Source: Nocardiopsis potens DSM 45234
GTDB lineage: Bacteria > Actinomycetota > Actinomycetes > Streptosporangiales > Streptosporangiaceae
Direction of reading: 5' to 3'
Assembly: GCF_000341105.1 (NCBI RefSeq)
Contig: NZ_ANBB01000035.1
Span: forward strand, 166,807-230,806
DNA: 64,000 bases
Below, piece after piece: positions 7,929 to 18,255 of this stretch (position 1 is the stretch's first letter; every line of letters starts with the position of its first letter). Position numbers and translations under genes: made by a program. Below the pieces are notes generated by a model that made no database searches, was not told the origin of the DNA, and was given only the letters and a program-made list of their open reading frames with translations.

Positions 7929-8993
7929 GTGAGCATGGCACGGGCGTGGCGAGGGGTCGTCGAGGAGTACCGCGACCGGCTTCCCGTCACGGCGAACACC
8001 CCGGTCGTCACCCTTCTCGAGGGGGGCACGCCGCTGGTACCGGCCACCCGGGTCTCCGAGCTGACCGGGTGCGAGGTCTTCCTCAAGGTCGAAGGGCTCA
8101 ACCCCACCGGTTCGTTCAAGGACCGCGGCATGACGATGGCCATCACCAAGGCCGCCGAGGACGGCGCCAAGGCGGTCATCTGCGCCTCCACCGGCAACAC
8201 CAGCGCCAGCGCCGCGGCCTACGCGGTGCGCGCCGGGATGACCTGCGCGGTCCTGGTCCCGCAGGGCAAGATCGCGATGGGCAAGCTCGCCCAGGCCCTG
8301 GTGCACGGCGCCAAGCTGCTCCAGGTCGACGGCAACTTCGACGACTGCCTGGAGCTGGCCCGCAAGCTCTCGGTGGACTACCCGGTGGCGCTGGTCAACT
8401 CGGTCAACCCGTACCGGCTGCAGGGCCAGAAGACCGCCTCCTTCGAGGTGGTCGACGCGCTCGGCGACGCCCCCGACGTGCACTGCCTGCCGGTCGGCAA
8501 CGCCGGCAACATCAGCGCCTACTGGATGGGCTACAAGGAGTACGCCGCGGACGGGCCCGCCACCCGCACCCCGCGCATGTTCGGCTTCCAGGCCAGCGGC
8601 GCCGCGCCGATCGTGGACGGGGCCCCGGTGCGCCAGCCGCGCACCATCGCCACCGCGATCCGGATCGGCAACCCCGCCTCCTGGAAGCTGGCCGAGGACG
8701 CCCGGGACGCCTCCGGCGGCGCCATCGACTCGGTCACCGACCGGCAGATCCTCTCCGCCTACCGGATGCTCGCCGCCGAGGAGGGCGTCTTCGTGGAGCT
8801 CGCGTCGGCGGCCAGCGTCGCCGGCCTGCTCCAGGCGGTGGAGGCCGGCGCGATCGAGCGCGGCAGCCGGGTGGTGTGCACCGTCACCGGCAACGGCCTC
8901 AAGGACCCGGACTGGGCCCTGGCCGGCGCCTCGGCGGCGACCACCGTGCCGGTGGACGCGCACGCCGCGGCCTCCGCCCTCGGCCTGGCCTAG
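7929..8993 (+). CDS. thrC: Threonine synthase
   Basis: This PLP enzyme converts O-phosphohomoserine to threonine. The 354-residue protein has the fold-type II signature with the PLP lysine in [14 protein letters not shown] (about residue 60-73), the [14 protein letters not shown] loop, the glycine-rich phosphate site [13 protein letters not shown], and C-terminal [12 protein letters not shown]. The length matches the shorter class of threonine synthases. GTG at 7929 gives the compact N-terminus; an internal ATG lies at codon 3. ThrB follows after 134 bases, giving a thrC-thrB unit. Confidence 0.97.
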   Translation: MSMARAWRGVVEEYRDRLPVTANTPVVTLLEGGTPLVPATRVSELTGCEVFLKVEGLNPTGSFKDRGMTMAITKAAEDGAKAVICASTGNTSASAAAYAVRAGMTCAVLVPQGKIAMGKLAQALVHGAKLLQVDGNFDDCLELARKLSVDYPVALVNSVNPYRLQGQKTASFEVVDALGDAPDVHCLPVGNAGNISAYWMGYKEYAADGPATRTPRMFGFQASGAAPIVDGAPVRQPRTIATAIRIGNPASWKLAEDARDASGGAIDSVTDRQILSAYRMLAAEEGVFVELASAASVAGLLQAVEAGAIERGSRVVCTVTGNGLKDPDWALAGASAATTVPVDAHAAASALGLA

Positions 8994-9127
8994 AACGCCG
9001 GGGAGGCCCTCCCCGCCCGGTGGTCCCGACGCGGCGGCCCCGCCAGGGCGCCCTGCCCCGCCGCGGCGTCGAGACCACCGGTGAGCAGTACCGAGAACCG
9101 CGCCCCGAGTCCGAGCGGAGACCGCGC

Positions 9128-10096
9128 ATGCCCCAGACGCGCCCCGCGGCGGTGCACGTCCGCACCCCCGCCACCAGCGCCAACCTCGGCCCGGGCTTCG
9201 ACGCCCTGGGCCTGGCGCTGGCCCTGTACGACGAGGTCGAAGCCGAGATCCGCCCGGACGGCCGGACCACCGTGGAGGTGGCCGGCGAGGGGGCCGGAGA
9301 GGTCCCGCTGGACGCCTCCCACCTGGTGGCCGTCGCCTTCCGGGCCGCCTACGAGTCGGCCGGGGAGGAGCCGCCCGGCGTCGCGCTGCGCTGCCGCAAC
9401 GCGGTGCCGCACGGGCGCGGCCTGGGCTCCTCGGCCTCGGCGATCACCGCCGGGGTGGCGGCCGCGGCCGCCCTGCTGGGCTGGCGCGGCGCCGACGGCG
9501 GCCCGGACCGGGAGCGCGTCTTCCAGGTCGCCGCGGACGTCGAGGGCCACCCGGACAACGTGGCCCCGTGCGTGTTCGGCGGCTTCACCGTCTCCTGGCG
9601 GGAGGGGGAGCGCTGGCGCGCGCTGCCGATCGCCCCGTCTGGCCGGTTGCGGCCGATCGCGTGCATCCCCGAGGAGCGGCTCTCCACCGATGCGGCCCGG
9701 GGGCTGCTCCCCGCGGAGGTGCCGCACGCCGACGCGGCGTTCAACGCGGGGCGCGCCGCGCTGCTCGCCGCGGCCGTTTCCGGCCATCCGGAGCTGCTGC
9801 TGGAGGCCACCGAGGACCGGCTGCACGAGCATTACCGGAGCCCGGCGATGCCGGAGAGCGCGCGACTCGTCTCCGAGCTGCGTGACCAGGAACGCCTTCC
9901 GGCCGTGGTCTCGGGGGCGGGGCCGACCGTATTGGTGTTCGGCGTCGAGCCCGAAAACCCCTCGGATGCGGGCGATGCCGGGCAAATCAGTGCGGGCATC
10001 GCTGATTCGATTCGAGCCCGAACGGGTACTGGATGGCACATACGCCCCTTAAAAATCGATCCGGCCGGGGTACGGATCACTTCTCCCCGTTCATAG
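9128..10096 (+). CDS. thrB: Homoserine kinase
   Basis: It phosphorylates homoserine with ATP to make the substrate of threonine synthase. The 322-residue GHMP-family kinase shows motif 1 PATSANLGPGFDALG (residues 15-29), the ATP loop PHGRGLGSSASAI (near 95-107), and motif 3 AVVSGAGPTVLVFG near the C-terminus. The ATG is preceded by GAGCGGAGAC. The gene directly follows thrC. Codons in the last 60 bases become noticeably less GC-rich, just before the rho leader. Confidence 0.96.
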   Translation: MPQTRPAAVHVRTPATSANLGPGFDALGLALALYDEVEAEIRPDGRTTVEVAGEGAGEVPLDASHLVAVAFRAAYESAGEEPPGVALRCRNAVPHGRGLGSSASAITAGVAAAAALLGWRGADGGPDRERVFQVAADVEGHPDNVAPCVFGGFTVSWREGERWRALPIAPSGRLRPIACIPEERLSTDAARGLLPAEVPHADAAFNAGRAALLAAAVSGHPELLLEATEDRLHEHYRSPAMPESARLVSELRDQERLPAVVSGAGPTVLVFGVEPENPSDAGDAGQISAGIADSIRARTGTGWHIRPLKIDPAGVRITSPRS

Positions 10097-10532
10097 ACCT
10101 GAGTCGAGGAATAGCTGTGGGCTCCGGTGATGTTAGGCTGGTCGTAGCACCAGATGCCCCGTTGCGGGGCGTGTGCTCATCCGCCACAGGGTCCTCCGCA
10201 CCGACACCGCTCGTCGGCAACGCCGCACCAGCGGGGTCCGAGGTGGCCGCTGTGTCGAGCTCACGTCGCATCCGTGGCTCTGCCCATCCCACCGAGGCAG
10301 GTTTCCCGCCCGGCGAGAGCGACAGGACGGTCCACGGGAAGCACCACCGAGCTCAACGCCCCGACGTCTGGCTGTACCCAGAGCCCGCCGCGATTGGGTA
10401 AGGGCGCCATCCGACGGTTCCCGACATCCAGGTGGGGCATGCCCGACCCGGCCCAGGCCGGTTCGCACCACCGGGCCGTCCGTTCACCTAGAAGACAAAC
10501 GGCACGAGCCCGCTCCTTGGGAAGGACCCTTA
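10097..10532 (+). other. Long untranslated leader region before rho
   Basis: 436 bases separate thrB from rho and no convincing gene is present. The first part (about 10080-10140) is the least GC-rich DNA in the neighbourhood and probably holds the rho promoter; TAGGCT at 10134-10139 is a possible -10 box. The rest includes GCCCCGTTGCGGGGC, a short hairpin, and is C-rich. In other bacteria rho is autoregulated through Rho-dependent termination in its own leader; a long C-rich leader would fit that, but this is inference. Confidence 0.45.
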
Positions 10533-12428
10533 GTGAGCGACACCACCGAACTCCACACGGACGCGGCGGTCAGCAAGAACGACACCCCCACCGCGCCCGG
10601 TGCGGGATCCGGCGACGCCGCTGCACCGGCCAAGACCTCACCGGCCCGCGGCCGGGCCCAGTCCGGCGCCACCGGGCTGTCCGCCCTGAAGCTGACCGAG
10701 CTGCAGCGGCTCGCCTCCAGCCTGGGCATCACCGGTACGGGGCGCATGCGCAAGAGCGACGTCATCGCCGCGATCGAGGCCAAGCAGGGCGGTCCGGTGG
10801 CCGCGCCGCAGCCGGCCAAGAGCGCGAAGTCCGCCGGAAAGCGGACCGCGGCCGATAAGGTCGAAGAGCCCGCCACCGAGCCCGCCGCCGCCAAGGCGGA
10901 CAAGGGCGAGGCCGACGAGCAGGCCGAGCGCACCGACAAGCGCGGCCGGCGCACCTCCCGCAAGCGCGGCGAGGAGGCCGGCGGCGAGCCGGGCACGGAC
11001 GCGACCGAAACCTCTACCTCCGCGAGCAGCGTGACCAAGACTTCCAACACCTCCCAGAAGAGCGGCTCCGACGCACAGCAGCAGTCCGGCCGGTCCGGCC
11101 GCGACCGCCAGCGCAACCGCCGCAACCGCAACCGGGACGAGGGCGACGCCCAGCCGCAGCAGCAGGACTCCGGTCCCCAGCAGCAGGGCGGCGGCCGGGG
11201 CGGCGACGACGACTCCGGCGGCGGCCGCCGCCGCGGCCGCAGGCGCGACCGCCGGGACCGCCGCGGCGGCCGCGACCGCCAGGACAACGAGCCGGTGATC
11301 AGCGAGGACGACGTCCTGCTGCCGGTCGCCGGGATCCTCGACATCCTGGACAACTACGCCTTCGTCCGCACCACCGGCTACCTCCCCGGCGCCAACGACG
11401 TCTACGTCTCGCTGGCCCAGGTGCGCAAGCACGGGCTGCGCAAGGGCGACGCGATCACCGGCGCCGTGCGCCAGCCCCGCGAGGGCGAGCGCCGGGAGAA
11501 GTTCAACGCCCTGGTCCGGCTGGACACCATCAACGGGATGGCGCCCGAGCAGGCCCGCAACCGCGCCGAGTTCTCCAAGCTGGTCCCGCTCTACCCGCAG
11601 GACCGCCTCCGCCTGGAGACCGAGCCGAACGTGCTGACCACGCGGATCATCGACCTGGTCGCCCCGATCGGCAAGGGCCAGCGCGGCCTGATCGTCTCCC
11701 CGCCCAAGGCGGGCAAGACCATGGTGCTGCAGGCGATCGCCAACGCGATCACCGAGAACAACCCCGAGTGCCACCTCATGGTCGTCCTCGTCGACGAGCG
11801 GCCCGAAGAGGTCACCGACATGCAGCGCACGGTCAAGGGCGAGGTCATCCACTCGACCTTCGACCGGCCGGCCGAGGACCACACCACCGTCGCCGAGCTC
11901 TCCATCGAGCGCGCCAAGCGCCTGGTGGAGATGGGCATGGACGTGGTGGTCCTGCTGGACTCGATCACCCGCCTGGGCCGCGCCTACAACCTGGCCGCCC
12001 CGGCCAGCGGCCGGATCCTGTCCGGCGGTGTCGACTCGACCGCGCTCTACCCGCCGAAGCGGTTCTTCGGCGCGGCGCGCAACATCGAGAACGGCGGCTC
12101 GCTGACCATCCTGGCCACCGCGCTGGTGGAGACCGGCTCGCGGATGGACGAGGTGATCTTCGAGGAGTTCAAGGGCACCGGCAACATGGAGCTCAAGCTC
12201 AACCGGCAGCTCGCGGACAAGCGCATCTTCCCCGCGGTGGACGTGGACGCCTCCTCCACCCGCAAGGAGGAGATCCTCATGTCCAGCGAGGAGCTCGCCA
12301 TCATCTGGAAGCTCCGCCGGGTGCTGCACGCCCTGGACACCCAGCAGGCGCTGGAGCTGCTGCTGGAGAAGATGAAGGACACCAAGAGCAACACCGAGTT
12401 CCTGCTCCAGGTGCAGAAGACCACCTGA
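10533..12428 (+). CDS. rho: Transcription termination factor Rho
   Basis: Hexameric RNA-dependent ATPase that ends transcription. The 631-residue protein is much longer than E. coli Rho (419). Residues 48-85 form the Rho N-terminal SAP-like domain; about 86-255 is a disordered insertion rich in Lys, Arg, Asp, Glu, Gln and Gly, typical of actinobacterial Rho; 258-330 is the RNA-binding cold-shock-like domain ([12 protein letters not shown]); then the ATPase core with P-loop [10 protein letters not shown] (about 388-397), [16 protein letters not shown] and [15 protein letters not shown] at 10533 was chosen because it starts the conserved N-terminus after GGAAGGACCC. A hairpin with a T-run follows. 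Confidence 0.97.
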   Translation: MSDTTELHTDAAVSKNDTPTAPGAGSGDAAAPAKTSPARGRAQSGATGLSALKLTELQRLASSLGITGTGRMRKSDVIAAIEAKQGGPVAAPQPAKSAKSAGKRTAADKVEEPATEPAAAKADKGEADEQAERTDKRGRRTSRKRGEEAGGEPGTDATETSTSASSVTKTSNTSQKSGSDAQQQSGRSGRDRQRNRRNRNRDEGDAQPQQQDSGPQQQGGGRGGDDDSGGGRRRGRRRDRRDRRGGRDRQDNEPVISEDDVLLPVAGILDILDNYAFVRTTGYLPGANDVYVSLAQVRKHGLRKGDAITGAVRQPREGERREKFNALVRLDTINGMAPEQARNRAEFSKLVPLYPQDRLRLETEPNVLTTRIIDLVAPIGKGQRGLIVSPPKAGKTMVLQAIANAITENNPECHLMVVLVDERPEEVTDMQRTVKGEVIHSTFDRPAEDHTTVAELSIERAKRLVEMGMDVVVLLDSITRLGRAYNLAAPASGRILSGGVDSTALYPPKRFFGAARNIENGGSLTILATALVETGSRMDEVIFEEFKGTGNMELKLNRQLADKRIFPAVDVDASSTRKEEILMSSEELAIIWKLRRVLHALDTQQALELLLEKMKDTKSNTEFLLQVQKTT

Positions 12429-12450
12429 CCGGCGGGGGCGCGTGCGCTCC

Positions 12451-12479
12451 GGGGCGGCTCCTGCGGGGGCCGCCCCTTT
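12451..12479 (+). terminator. Intrinsic terminator after rho
   Basis: 8-bp stem GGGGCGGC/GCCGCCCC (12451-12458 with 12469-12476), 10-base loop, then TTT, about 20 bases after the rho stop. Confidence 0.75.
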
Positions 12480-12556
12480 ACGTTTCCGGCGGCACCGGCT
12501 TACCATCCTCGGGCGCCTGTATACCGTGTACTCCACCCCCCCCGGGAGCGCCGCGG

Positions 12557-14362
12557 ATGGACGGAACGGCCCTGCTCGCCCTGCTCGCACTGGCCCCGAT
12601 CGCCGTGGTCGGCGTCCTCCTGGTCGGCCTCCGGATACCGGCCAAGTACGCCATGCCCGCCGGGTACGCGGTGGTCGTCGCGCTCGCCGTCGGGGTATGG
12701 CGGGTGGAGTGGGCCGCGGTGGCCGCCTCCACCGTGCAGGGCCTGATCCTCGCCGCCGGCCTGCTCTACATCATCTTCGGCGCGCTGCTGCTGCTCGCCA
12801 CGCTCACCCAGAGCGGCGCCATCCGCACCATCCGGGCCACCTTCACCGGGATCAGCCCGGACCGCCGGGTGCAGGCGGTCATCATCGGCTGGCTGTTCGG
12901 CGGCTTCATCGAGGGCGCCTCCGGGTTCGGCACCCCGGCCGCCGTGGTCGCCCCGCTCCTGCTCGCCCTGGGCTTCCCGGCGATGGCCGCGGTCATGGTG
13001 GGGCTGGTGATCCAGTCCACCCCGGTCAGCTTCGGCGCGGTCGGCACCCCGATCCTGGTCGGCGTGGCCGGCGGGCTCACCGGCACCCCGGAGGCCGAGG
13101 CGCGCGCCGCGGAGACCGCGGGCGGCTTCGCCGGGATGATCGACGCGATCGGGCTGCAGACGGTGCTGCTGCACGCGGCGGTCGGCACACTGGTCCCGGT
13201 CTTCCTGTGCGCCCTGCTGACCGGCTTCTACGGCGGCCGGCGCAGGTTCTCCGACGGGCTGGCGATCTGGCCGTTCGCGCTCTTCTCCGCGCTGGCCATG
13301 GTGGTCCCCTCGGTGCTCTACAACGCCTTCCTCGGGGTGGAGTTCACCTCGCTGCTCGGCGGCCTCACCGGCCTGCTGATCGTGCTCGCCGCCGCCCGCG
13401 CCGGGTTCCTGGTGCCCAGGACCGCCTGGGACTTCCCGCCGCGCGAGCGCTGGGAGGCGCGGTGGAGCGGGCGGCTCGCCCCCGGGGACGGGGAGGACGG
13501 CGCCGGAGAGGCGCCCCGGATCGGCCTGCTGCGCGCCTGGAGCCCCTATCTCATCGCGGCCGGGCTGCTGGTCGCCACCCGGCTCATCGGGCCGCTCAAG
13601 GAGCGCCTGGAGGCCGTGCGGATCGGCGCCGAGGGGCTGTTCGGCACCTCCATCGGCGAGGCGGTGCAGCCGCTGTACTCGCCGGGCGGCGTCTTCATCC
13701 TGGTCTGCCTGCTCACCTACGGCCTGCACCGGATGGACCGGAAGCGGATCGCCGCCTCCTGGCGGACCGCCGGCGGCCAGCTGGCCGGCGCCGCCGTCGC
13801 GCTGCTCTTCGCGGTCCCGCTGGTGCGGGTCTTCATCAACAGCGGCCCGGAGTTCTCCGCCGGGGGCCCGGAGTCCATGCCGCTCACCCTGGCCGGGGAG
13901 GCCGCGGCCCTGGCCGGCGGGGCGTGGCCGCTGTTCGCGCCGTGGATCGGCGCGCTCGGCGCCTTCGTCGCCGGCAGCAACACCGTCTCCAACCTCATGT
14001 TCTCGCTGTTCCAGTTCTCCACCGCGGAGCAGATCGGCGCCGCGCCGGAGACCGTGGTCGCCGCCCAGGCGGTGGGCGGCGCCGCGGGCAACATGATCAC
14101 GGTGCACAACGTGGTGGCCGCCTCCGCGGTGGTCGGGCTGCTCGGCCGGGAGGGCGACCTGATCCGGCAGAGCGCGATCCCGCTGCTGTACTACCTGACC
14201 GCCGCCGGGGCCCTGGCGCACCTGGCGGTGTATGGCGTGGGTCTCACTCCGGGCGCCGCGGTGCTCGCCGCGCTGCTGCTGGTGCTCACCGCGGCGGCCT
14301 GGGCGGCGCGCCGGCGGGACGCGGCCGAGGCGGTCCGGGCCCAGGCCGGGGGCGGTTCCTGA
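12557..14362 (+). CDS. L-lactate permease family transporter
   Basis: An integral membrane protein of 601 residues with about 12-14 hydrophobic segments belonging to the LldP/GlcA lactate-glycolate permease family. Family hallmarks include the glycine-rich [20 protein letters not shown] region near residue 115-135, ASGFGTP-type motif, the VGAPI-like [10 protein letters not shown], and [14 protein letters not shown] near the C-terminus followed by [19 protein letters not shown]. It likely imports lactate or glycolate with protons. A gap at residues 300-320 is a charged cytoplasmic loop. It is inserted between rho and rpmE, which are close neighbours in streptomycetes as I recall, so it may be a lineage-specific insertion. 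ATG lies after CGGGAGCGCCGCGG. Confidence 0.9.
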   Translation: MDGTALLALLALAPIAVVGVLLVGLRIPAKYAMPAGYAVVVALAVGVWRVEWAAVAASTVQGLILAAGLLYIIFGALLLLATLTQSGAIRTIRATFTGISPDRRVQAVIIGWLFGGFIEGASGFGTPAAVVAPLLLALGFPAMAAVMVGLVIQSTPVSFGAVGTPILVGVAGGLTGTPEAEARAAETAGGFAGMIDAIGLQTVLLHAAVGTLVPVFLCALLTGFYGGRRRFSDGLAIWPFALFSALAMVVPSVLYNAFLGVEFTSLLGGLTGLLIVLAAARAGFLVPRTAWDFPPRERWEARWSGRLAPGDGEDGAGEAPRIGLLRAWSPYLIAAGLLVATRLIGPLKERLEAVRIGAEGLFGTSIGEAVQPLYSPGGVFILVCLLTYGLHRMDRKRIAASWRTAGGQLAGAAVALLFAVPLVRVFINSGPEFSAGGPESMPLTLAGEAAALAGGAWPLFAPWIGALGAFVAGSNTVSNLMFSLFQFSTAEQIGAAPETVVAAQAVGGAAGNMITVHNVVAASAVVGLLGREGDLIRQSAIPLLYYLTAAGALAHLAVYGVGLTPGAAVLAALLLVLTAAAWAARRRDAAEAVRAQAGGGS

Positions 14363-14471
14363 GCGGACCCCGCGAACCGGGGCGGAACGCGCGGCAGGCC
14401 CGTGAAGGCAGGGACTCTTACCCGCGCTTCGGTTCGCCAAAACCGGGGTTCCGTGCTTCCATTCGGCTGGT

Positions 14472-15731
14472 ATGGACTTCAAGAGGTGGGCCGCGACCGG
14501 GGGTGCGGCGGCGCTCGTGGCCGCCGCCGCGATCGTCGCCGTCAACGTCCCCTGGGGCGGTGAGGGGGACGCCACCGAGTCGACCGATGCGCGCCCCGCC
14601 CCGCCCCCCGACCCGCCGGACATCGGCGCGGAGCGCCGGATCGAGCTCCAGCGCGCCCTCAACGAGGTGGTCGTGCAGGGCTCCAGCGGGGCCGTCGCCG
14701 AACTGGTGGAGCGGAACGAGGGCGGCTCGGACGTCTGGAACGGGGTGGCCGGCGTCGCCGACCGGGAGCGCGGCACCCCGGTCGACCCCGACGCGCACTT
14801 CCGCATCGCCAGCCTGTCCAAGCCCTTCGTGGCCGCCACCGCGCTCCTCCTGGTGCAGGACGGCAGCCTGGAGCTGAGCGACACCCTGGAGGACATGCTC
14901 CCCGGGGTGGTGGAGGGCGGTCAGCAGATCACCCTGCGCATGCTGCTCAGCCACACCAGCGGGCTGTACAGCTACAACAAGGACATGCCCAGCGTGGTGG
15001 CCGACCCGGAGCGGAGCTGGACCCCCGAGGAGCTGGTGGAGGTCTCCCAGCGGCACCGGCCGGTCTTCCCGCCCGCCACCGACGTCGAGTACTCCAACAC
15101 CAACTACGTGCTGGTCGCGATGGCCATCGAGCGGGTCACCGGGCGCCCCTACGCCGAGGCGGTGCAGGAGCGGGTGATCGAGCCGCTCGGCCTGGAGGAC
15201 ACCTCCATCCCGTTCGACTCGGAGATGCCCGAGCCGGTGCTGCGCGCCTACACCCGCTCGCACGGCTCCATGGTGGACATCACCGAGTTCAACCCCACCC
15301 GGTGGTACGGCACCGCGCAGGTGGTCTCCACCGTCGGCGACCTCAACCGGTTCTGGCGGGCGCTGCTCGACGGCGAACTGCTCGACGAGGAGATGCTGGA
15401 GCAGATGCTCACCGTCCAGGCCGAGCAGGAGAACGGCTACGGCTACGCGCTCGGCCCGCGCTCCTACACCCTGACCTGCGGCGAGCAGGTGTGGATGCAC
15501 CCGGGCAACATCCCGGGGTCGCGCACCTGGACGGTGCACGGCGACGACCGCGACTTCACCCTGTTCCAGGCCCGCTCCGCCAAGGACCCGGACCCGCCCG
15601 CCTGGGCCATGATCGAACTGGCGATGTGCCCGGAGGAGGCGCCCGCCGAGCCCGAGCCCTCACCGAGCACCGGCGACTACCCGGGCGAGGACGTCGCCGG
15701 CACCGGCCGGGGCCAGGACGGCGGAAAGTAG
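14472..15731 (+). CDS. Secreted or membrane-anchored serine hydrolase, beta-lactamase/DD-peptidase fold
   Basis: The 419-residue protein begins with a signal-anchor (residues 8-27). The class C beta-lactamase/DD-peptidase triad motifs are visible: SxxK as S114-L-S-K117, YxN as Y207-S-N209, and HxG as H343-P-G345 in place of KTG. This set is typical of D-alanyl-D-alanine carboxypeptidase/esterase-type proteins; substrate cannot be told from sequence. The C-terminal 40 residues are Pro/Glu/Asp/Gly-rich and probably disordered. The gene stands between the lactate permease and rpmE, in the same direction, with about 100 bases on either side. Confidence 0.88.
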   Translation: MDFKRWAATGGAAALVAAAAIVAVNVPWGGEGDATESTDARPAPPPDPPDIGAERRIELQRALNEVVVQGSSGAVAELVERNEGGSDVWNGVAGVADRERGTPVDPDAHFRIASLSKPFVAATALLLVQDGSLELSDTLEDMLPGVVEGGQQITLRMLLSHTSGLYSYNKDMPSVVADPERSWTPEELVEVSQRHRPVFPPATDVEYSNTNYVLVAMAIERVTGRPYAEAVQERVIEPLGLEDTSIPFDSEMPEPVLRAYTRSHGSMVDITEFNPTRWYGTAQVVSTVGDLNRFWRALLDGELLDEEMLEQMLTVQAEQENGYGYALGPRSYTLTCGEQVWMHPGNIPGSRTWTVHGDDRDFTLFQARSAKDPDPPAWAMIELAMCPEEAPAEPEPSPSTGDYPGEDVAGTGRGQDGGK

Positions 15732-15741
15732 CCGGTCGGGG

Positions 15742-15762
15742 AAGAACCGGCGGTCGGTTCTT
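15742..15762 (+). terminator. Small hairpin after serine hydrolase gene
   Basis: 8-bp stem AAGAACCG/CGGTTCTT (15742-15749 with 15755-15762) with a 5-base loop, 11 bases after the stop codon; followed by a short T/G stretch. Confidence 0.55.
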
Positions 15763-15959
15763 GTTCGCAGGTCTGGCAGACTGGTAGGGGAAGGAACCTC
15801 CTGCCCTGTGGCAGGGGCGCGCCCGGTCCGACGACCACCGCGGTACCGGTTCGCGCACGCCGCTCACCCGCCCCTCCGCGCGTCGAGGGGGCGACCCGTG
15901 CCCAGCGTTCCTTCCCAGCGGCGTGCGTCCGGCGACCGCACTTGTCAAGAGGAGAACAC

Positions 15960-16169
15960 GTGAAGGCCGACATCCACCCCGAGTACGTCGTCACCCAGGT
16001 GACCTGCACCTGCGGGAACAGCTTCGTCACCCGCAGCACCAAGGCCGACGGCTCGATCCGCACGGACATCTGCTCCGCCTGCCACCCGTTCTACACGGGC
16101 AAGCAGAAGATCATGGACACCGGCGGCCGGGTGGCCCGCTTCGAGAAGCGTTTCGGCAAGCGCAAGTAG
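15960..16169 (+). CDS. rpmE: 50S ribosomal protein L31 (zinc-binding type)
   Basis: The 69-residue protein starts [10 protein letters not shown] and keeps the zinc-binding cysteines: VTCTCGNSF near residues 14-22 and [10 protein letters not shown] near 36-45. This is the C+ form, which zinc-starved actinomycetes replace with a Cys-free paralogue. GTG at 15960 is preceded by a strong ribosome site (AGAGGAGA) 5 bases away; a TTG start 18 bases upstream would bury that site, so it was rejected. Prf A follows 109 bases downstream after a GC-rich hairpin. Confidence 0.96.
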   Translation: MKADIHPEYVVTQVTCTCGNSFVTRSTKADGSIRTDICSACHPFYTGKQKIMDTGGRVARFEKRFGKRK

Positions 16170-16180
16170 CGCCCGCCGCA

Positions 16181-16227
16181 GCGGCGCCGGCCGCGCGCCT
16201 CTCCGGCGGCGCGCGGCACGGCGCCGC
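16181..16227 (+). terminator. GC-rich hairpin between rpmE and prfA
   Basis: An outer 8-bp stem GCGGCGCC/GGCGCCGC (16181-16188, 16220-16227) and an inner 9-bp stem CCGCGCGCC/GGCGCGCGG (16191-16199, 16208-16216). No T-run; terminator, attenuator or RNA processing site. Confidence 0.5.
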
Positions 16228-16278
16228 AGTGCATCCGCGCATCCGATTGGACACCACCTCGACGGGGACTGACGAAAC

Positions 16279-17346
16279 GTGAAGCTGGACGACCTCCTGG
16301 GCGAGTACTACGAGCTGGAACAGCAGCTCGCCGACCCCGAGGTGCACGCCGACCAGGCGCGCGCCAGGAGCCTGGGCAAGCGCTACTCACAGCTCACCCC
16401 GATCATCGCCGCCTACCGCGAGCTCAACCAGGTGGAGAGCGACATCGAGGCGGCCCGCGAACTGGCCGCCGAGGACGCCTCCTTCGCCGAGGAGGCCGAC
16501 CGGCTGGCCGACGAGGCCGAGCGGCTCACCGAGCGGCTGCGGGTCCTGCTCGTCCCGCGCGACCCGGCCGACGACAAGAACCTCATCATGGAGGTCAAGG
16601 CCGGCGAGGGCGGCGAGGAGTCCGCGCTGTTCGCGGGCGACCTGGTCCGGATGTACCTGCGCTACGCCGAGCGCCGCGGCTGGAAGACCGAGGTCATCGA
16701 CTCCACCGCCTCCGACCTGGGCGGGTACAAGGACATCACGATCGCCTTCAAGAACAAGGGGACGCCCGAGCCGGGCGAGGGCGTCTGGCCCAACCTCAAG
16801 TTCGAGGGCGGCGTGCACCGGGTGCAGCGCGTCCCGGTCACCGAGTCCCAGGGCCGGATCCACACCTCGGCCGCCGGCGTGCTGGTGGTGCCCGAGGCCG
16901 AGGAGATCGACGTCGAGATCAACGACAACGACCTGCGGATCGACGTGTACCGCTCCTCCGGCCCCGGCGGGCAGAGCGTGAACACCACCGACTCCGCGGT
17001 GCGCATCACCCACATGCCCACCGGCATCGTGGTCTCCTGCCAGAACGAGAAGAGCCAGCTCCAGAACAAGGAGCAGGCGATGCGGATCCTGCGCGCCCGG
17101 ATCCTGGCCGAGGCCCAGGCCACCGCGGACGCCGAGGCGCAGGCCGAGCGGAAGAGCCAGGTCCGCACGGTCGACCGGTCCGAGCGGGTGCGCACCTACA
17201 ATTTCCCGGAGAACCGCATCTCCGACCACCGAGTCGGCTACAAGGCCTACAATCTCGACCAGGTCCTCGACGGCGACCTGAGCGGCGTGCTGCAGGCCCT
17301 CATCGACGCCGACACCAAGGAAAGGCTGGAGCAGGCCCAGTCATGA
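16279..17346 (+). CDS. prfA: Peptide chain release factor 1
   Basis: RF1 recognises UAA and UAG stop codons and triggers peptide release on the ribosome. The 355-residue protein has the coiled N-terminal domain, the anticodon-like tripeptide region [12 protein letters not shown] (PVT corresponds to RF1 PxT), and the universal GGQ at residues 230-232 in [20 protein letters not shown] start at 16279. The last four bases overlap the start of prmC, whose product methylates the GGQ glutamine, so the two are translationally coupled and functionally paired. Confidence 0.97.
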   Translation: MKLDDLLGEYYELEQQLADPEVHADQARARSLGKRYSQLTPIIAAYRELNQVESDIEAARELAAEDASFAEEADRLADEAERLTERLRVLLVPRDPADDKNLIMEVKAGEGGEESALFAGDLVRMYLRYAERRGWKTEVIDSTASDLGGYKDITIAFKNKGTPEPGEGVWPNLKFEGGVHRVQRVPVTESQGRIHTSAAGVLVVPEAEEIDVEINDNDLRIDVYRSSGPGGQSVNTTDSAVRITHMPTGIVVSCQNEKSQLQNKEQAMRILRARILAEAQATADAEAQAERKSQVRTVDRSERVRTYNFPENRISDHRVGYKAYNLDQVLDGDLSGVLQALIDADTKERLEQAQS

Positions 17347-18200
17347 ACTTCCTGCTCGACGAAGTCGCGCGGGCCACGCTTCGGTTGGCCGAGGCGGGCG
17401 TGGACTCGCCCCGCACCGACGCCGAGGAGCTGGCGGCGTTCGCGCACGGCGTTCGTCGAGGAGAGCTGCACCAGGTCGCCGACTCCGACTTCGACGCGCT
17501 GTACTGGGAGTGCGTGGCGCGCCGCGCCGCCCGGGAGCCGCTGCAGCACATCACCGGCCGCGCCTACTTCCGCTACCTCGAACTCCAGGTCGGCCCCGGC
17601 GTCTTCGTGCCGCGCCCGGAGACCGAGATCATGGTCGACTGGGCGATCGAGACGCTGCGCGCCATGGACGTCGCCGACCCCCTGGTGGTGGACCTCGGCA
17701 CCGGCTCCGGCGCCATCGCGATCTCCATCGCCCAGGAGGTGCCGCGCTCCCGCGTGCACGCGGTGGAGCTGGAGGAGGAGGCGCTGGCCTGGGCCCGGCG
17801 CAACATCGAGGCCACCGGCCACGGCGACCGGGTCACCGCGCACCGCGGCGACATGCGCACCGCGCTCCCGGAGCTGGACGGCCGGGTCGACCTGCTGATC
17901 AGCAACCCTCCCTACGTGCCCACCGAGGACGCCCCGGTCATCCCGCCCGAGGTCCGCGACCACGACCCGGCGTCGGCGCTGTGGTCCGGCAAGGACGGCC
18001 TGGACATGATCCGCGCCCTGGAAGGGGTGGGCCGCCGGCTGCTGCGGCCCGGCGGGGCGATGGCCATCGAGCACGGCGACGGCCAGGGCATCGACATCCC
18101 CCGGCTCTTCCCCGAAGAGCTGGGCTGGCGCGACGTGCGCAACCGCAAGGACCTGGCCCGCAGGGACAGGTTCGTGGTGATGCGCCGCGCCGACGACTGA
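17343..18200 (+). CDS. prmC: Release factor glutamine methyltransferase
   Basis: A SAM-dependent N5-glutamine methyltransferase acting on the GGQ motif of release factors. The 285-residue protein has the helical N-terminal domain ([18 protein letters not shown]), the SAM-binding [14 protein letters not shown] (about residues 117-130) and the catalytic NPPY motif in [13 protein letters not shown]. The ATG overlaps the prfA stop by four bases (ATGA). Confidence 0.97.
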   Translation: MNFLLDEVARATLRLAEAGVDSPRTDAEELAAFAHGVRRGELHQVADSDFDALYWECVARRAAREPLQHITGRAYFRYLELQVGPGVFVPRPETEIMVDWAIETLRAMDVADPLVVDLGTGSGAIAISIAQEVPRSRVHAVELEEEALAWARRNIEATGHGDRVTAHRGDMRTALPELDGRVDLLISNPPYVPTEDAPVIPPEVRDHDPASALWSGKDGLDMIRALEGVGRRLLRPGGAMAIEHGDGQGIDIPRLFPEELGWRDVRNRKDLARRDRFVVMRRADD

Positions 18201-18255
18201 CACGGCGGAGCGACACGGCGGCCCGGCGGCCGCCTTCGAGAACGGGGTGACATCC

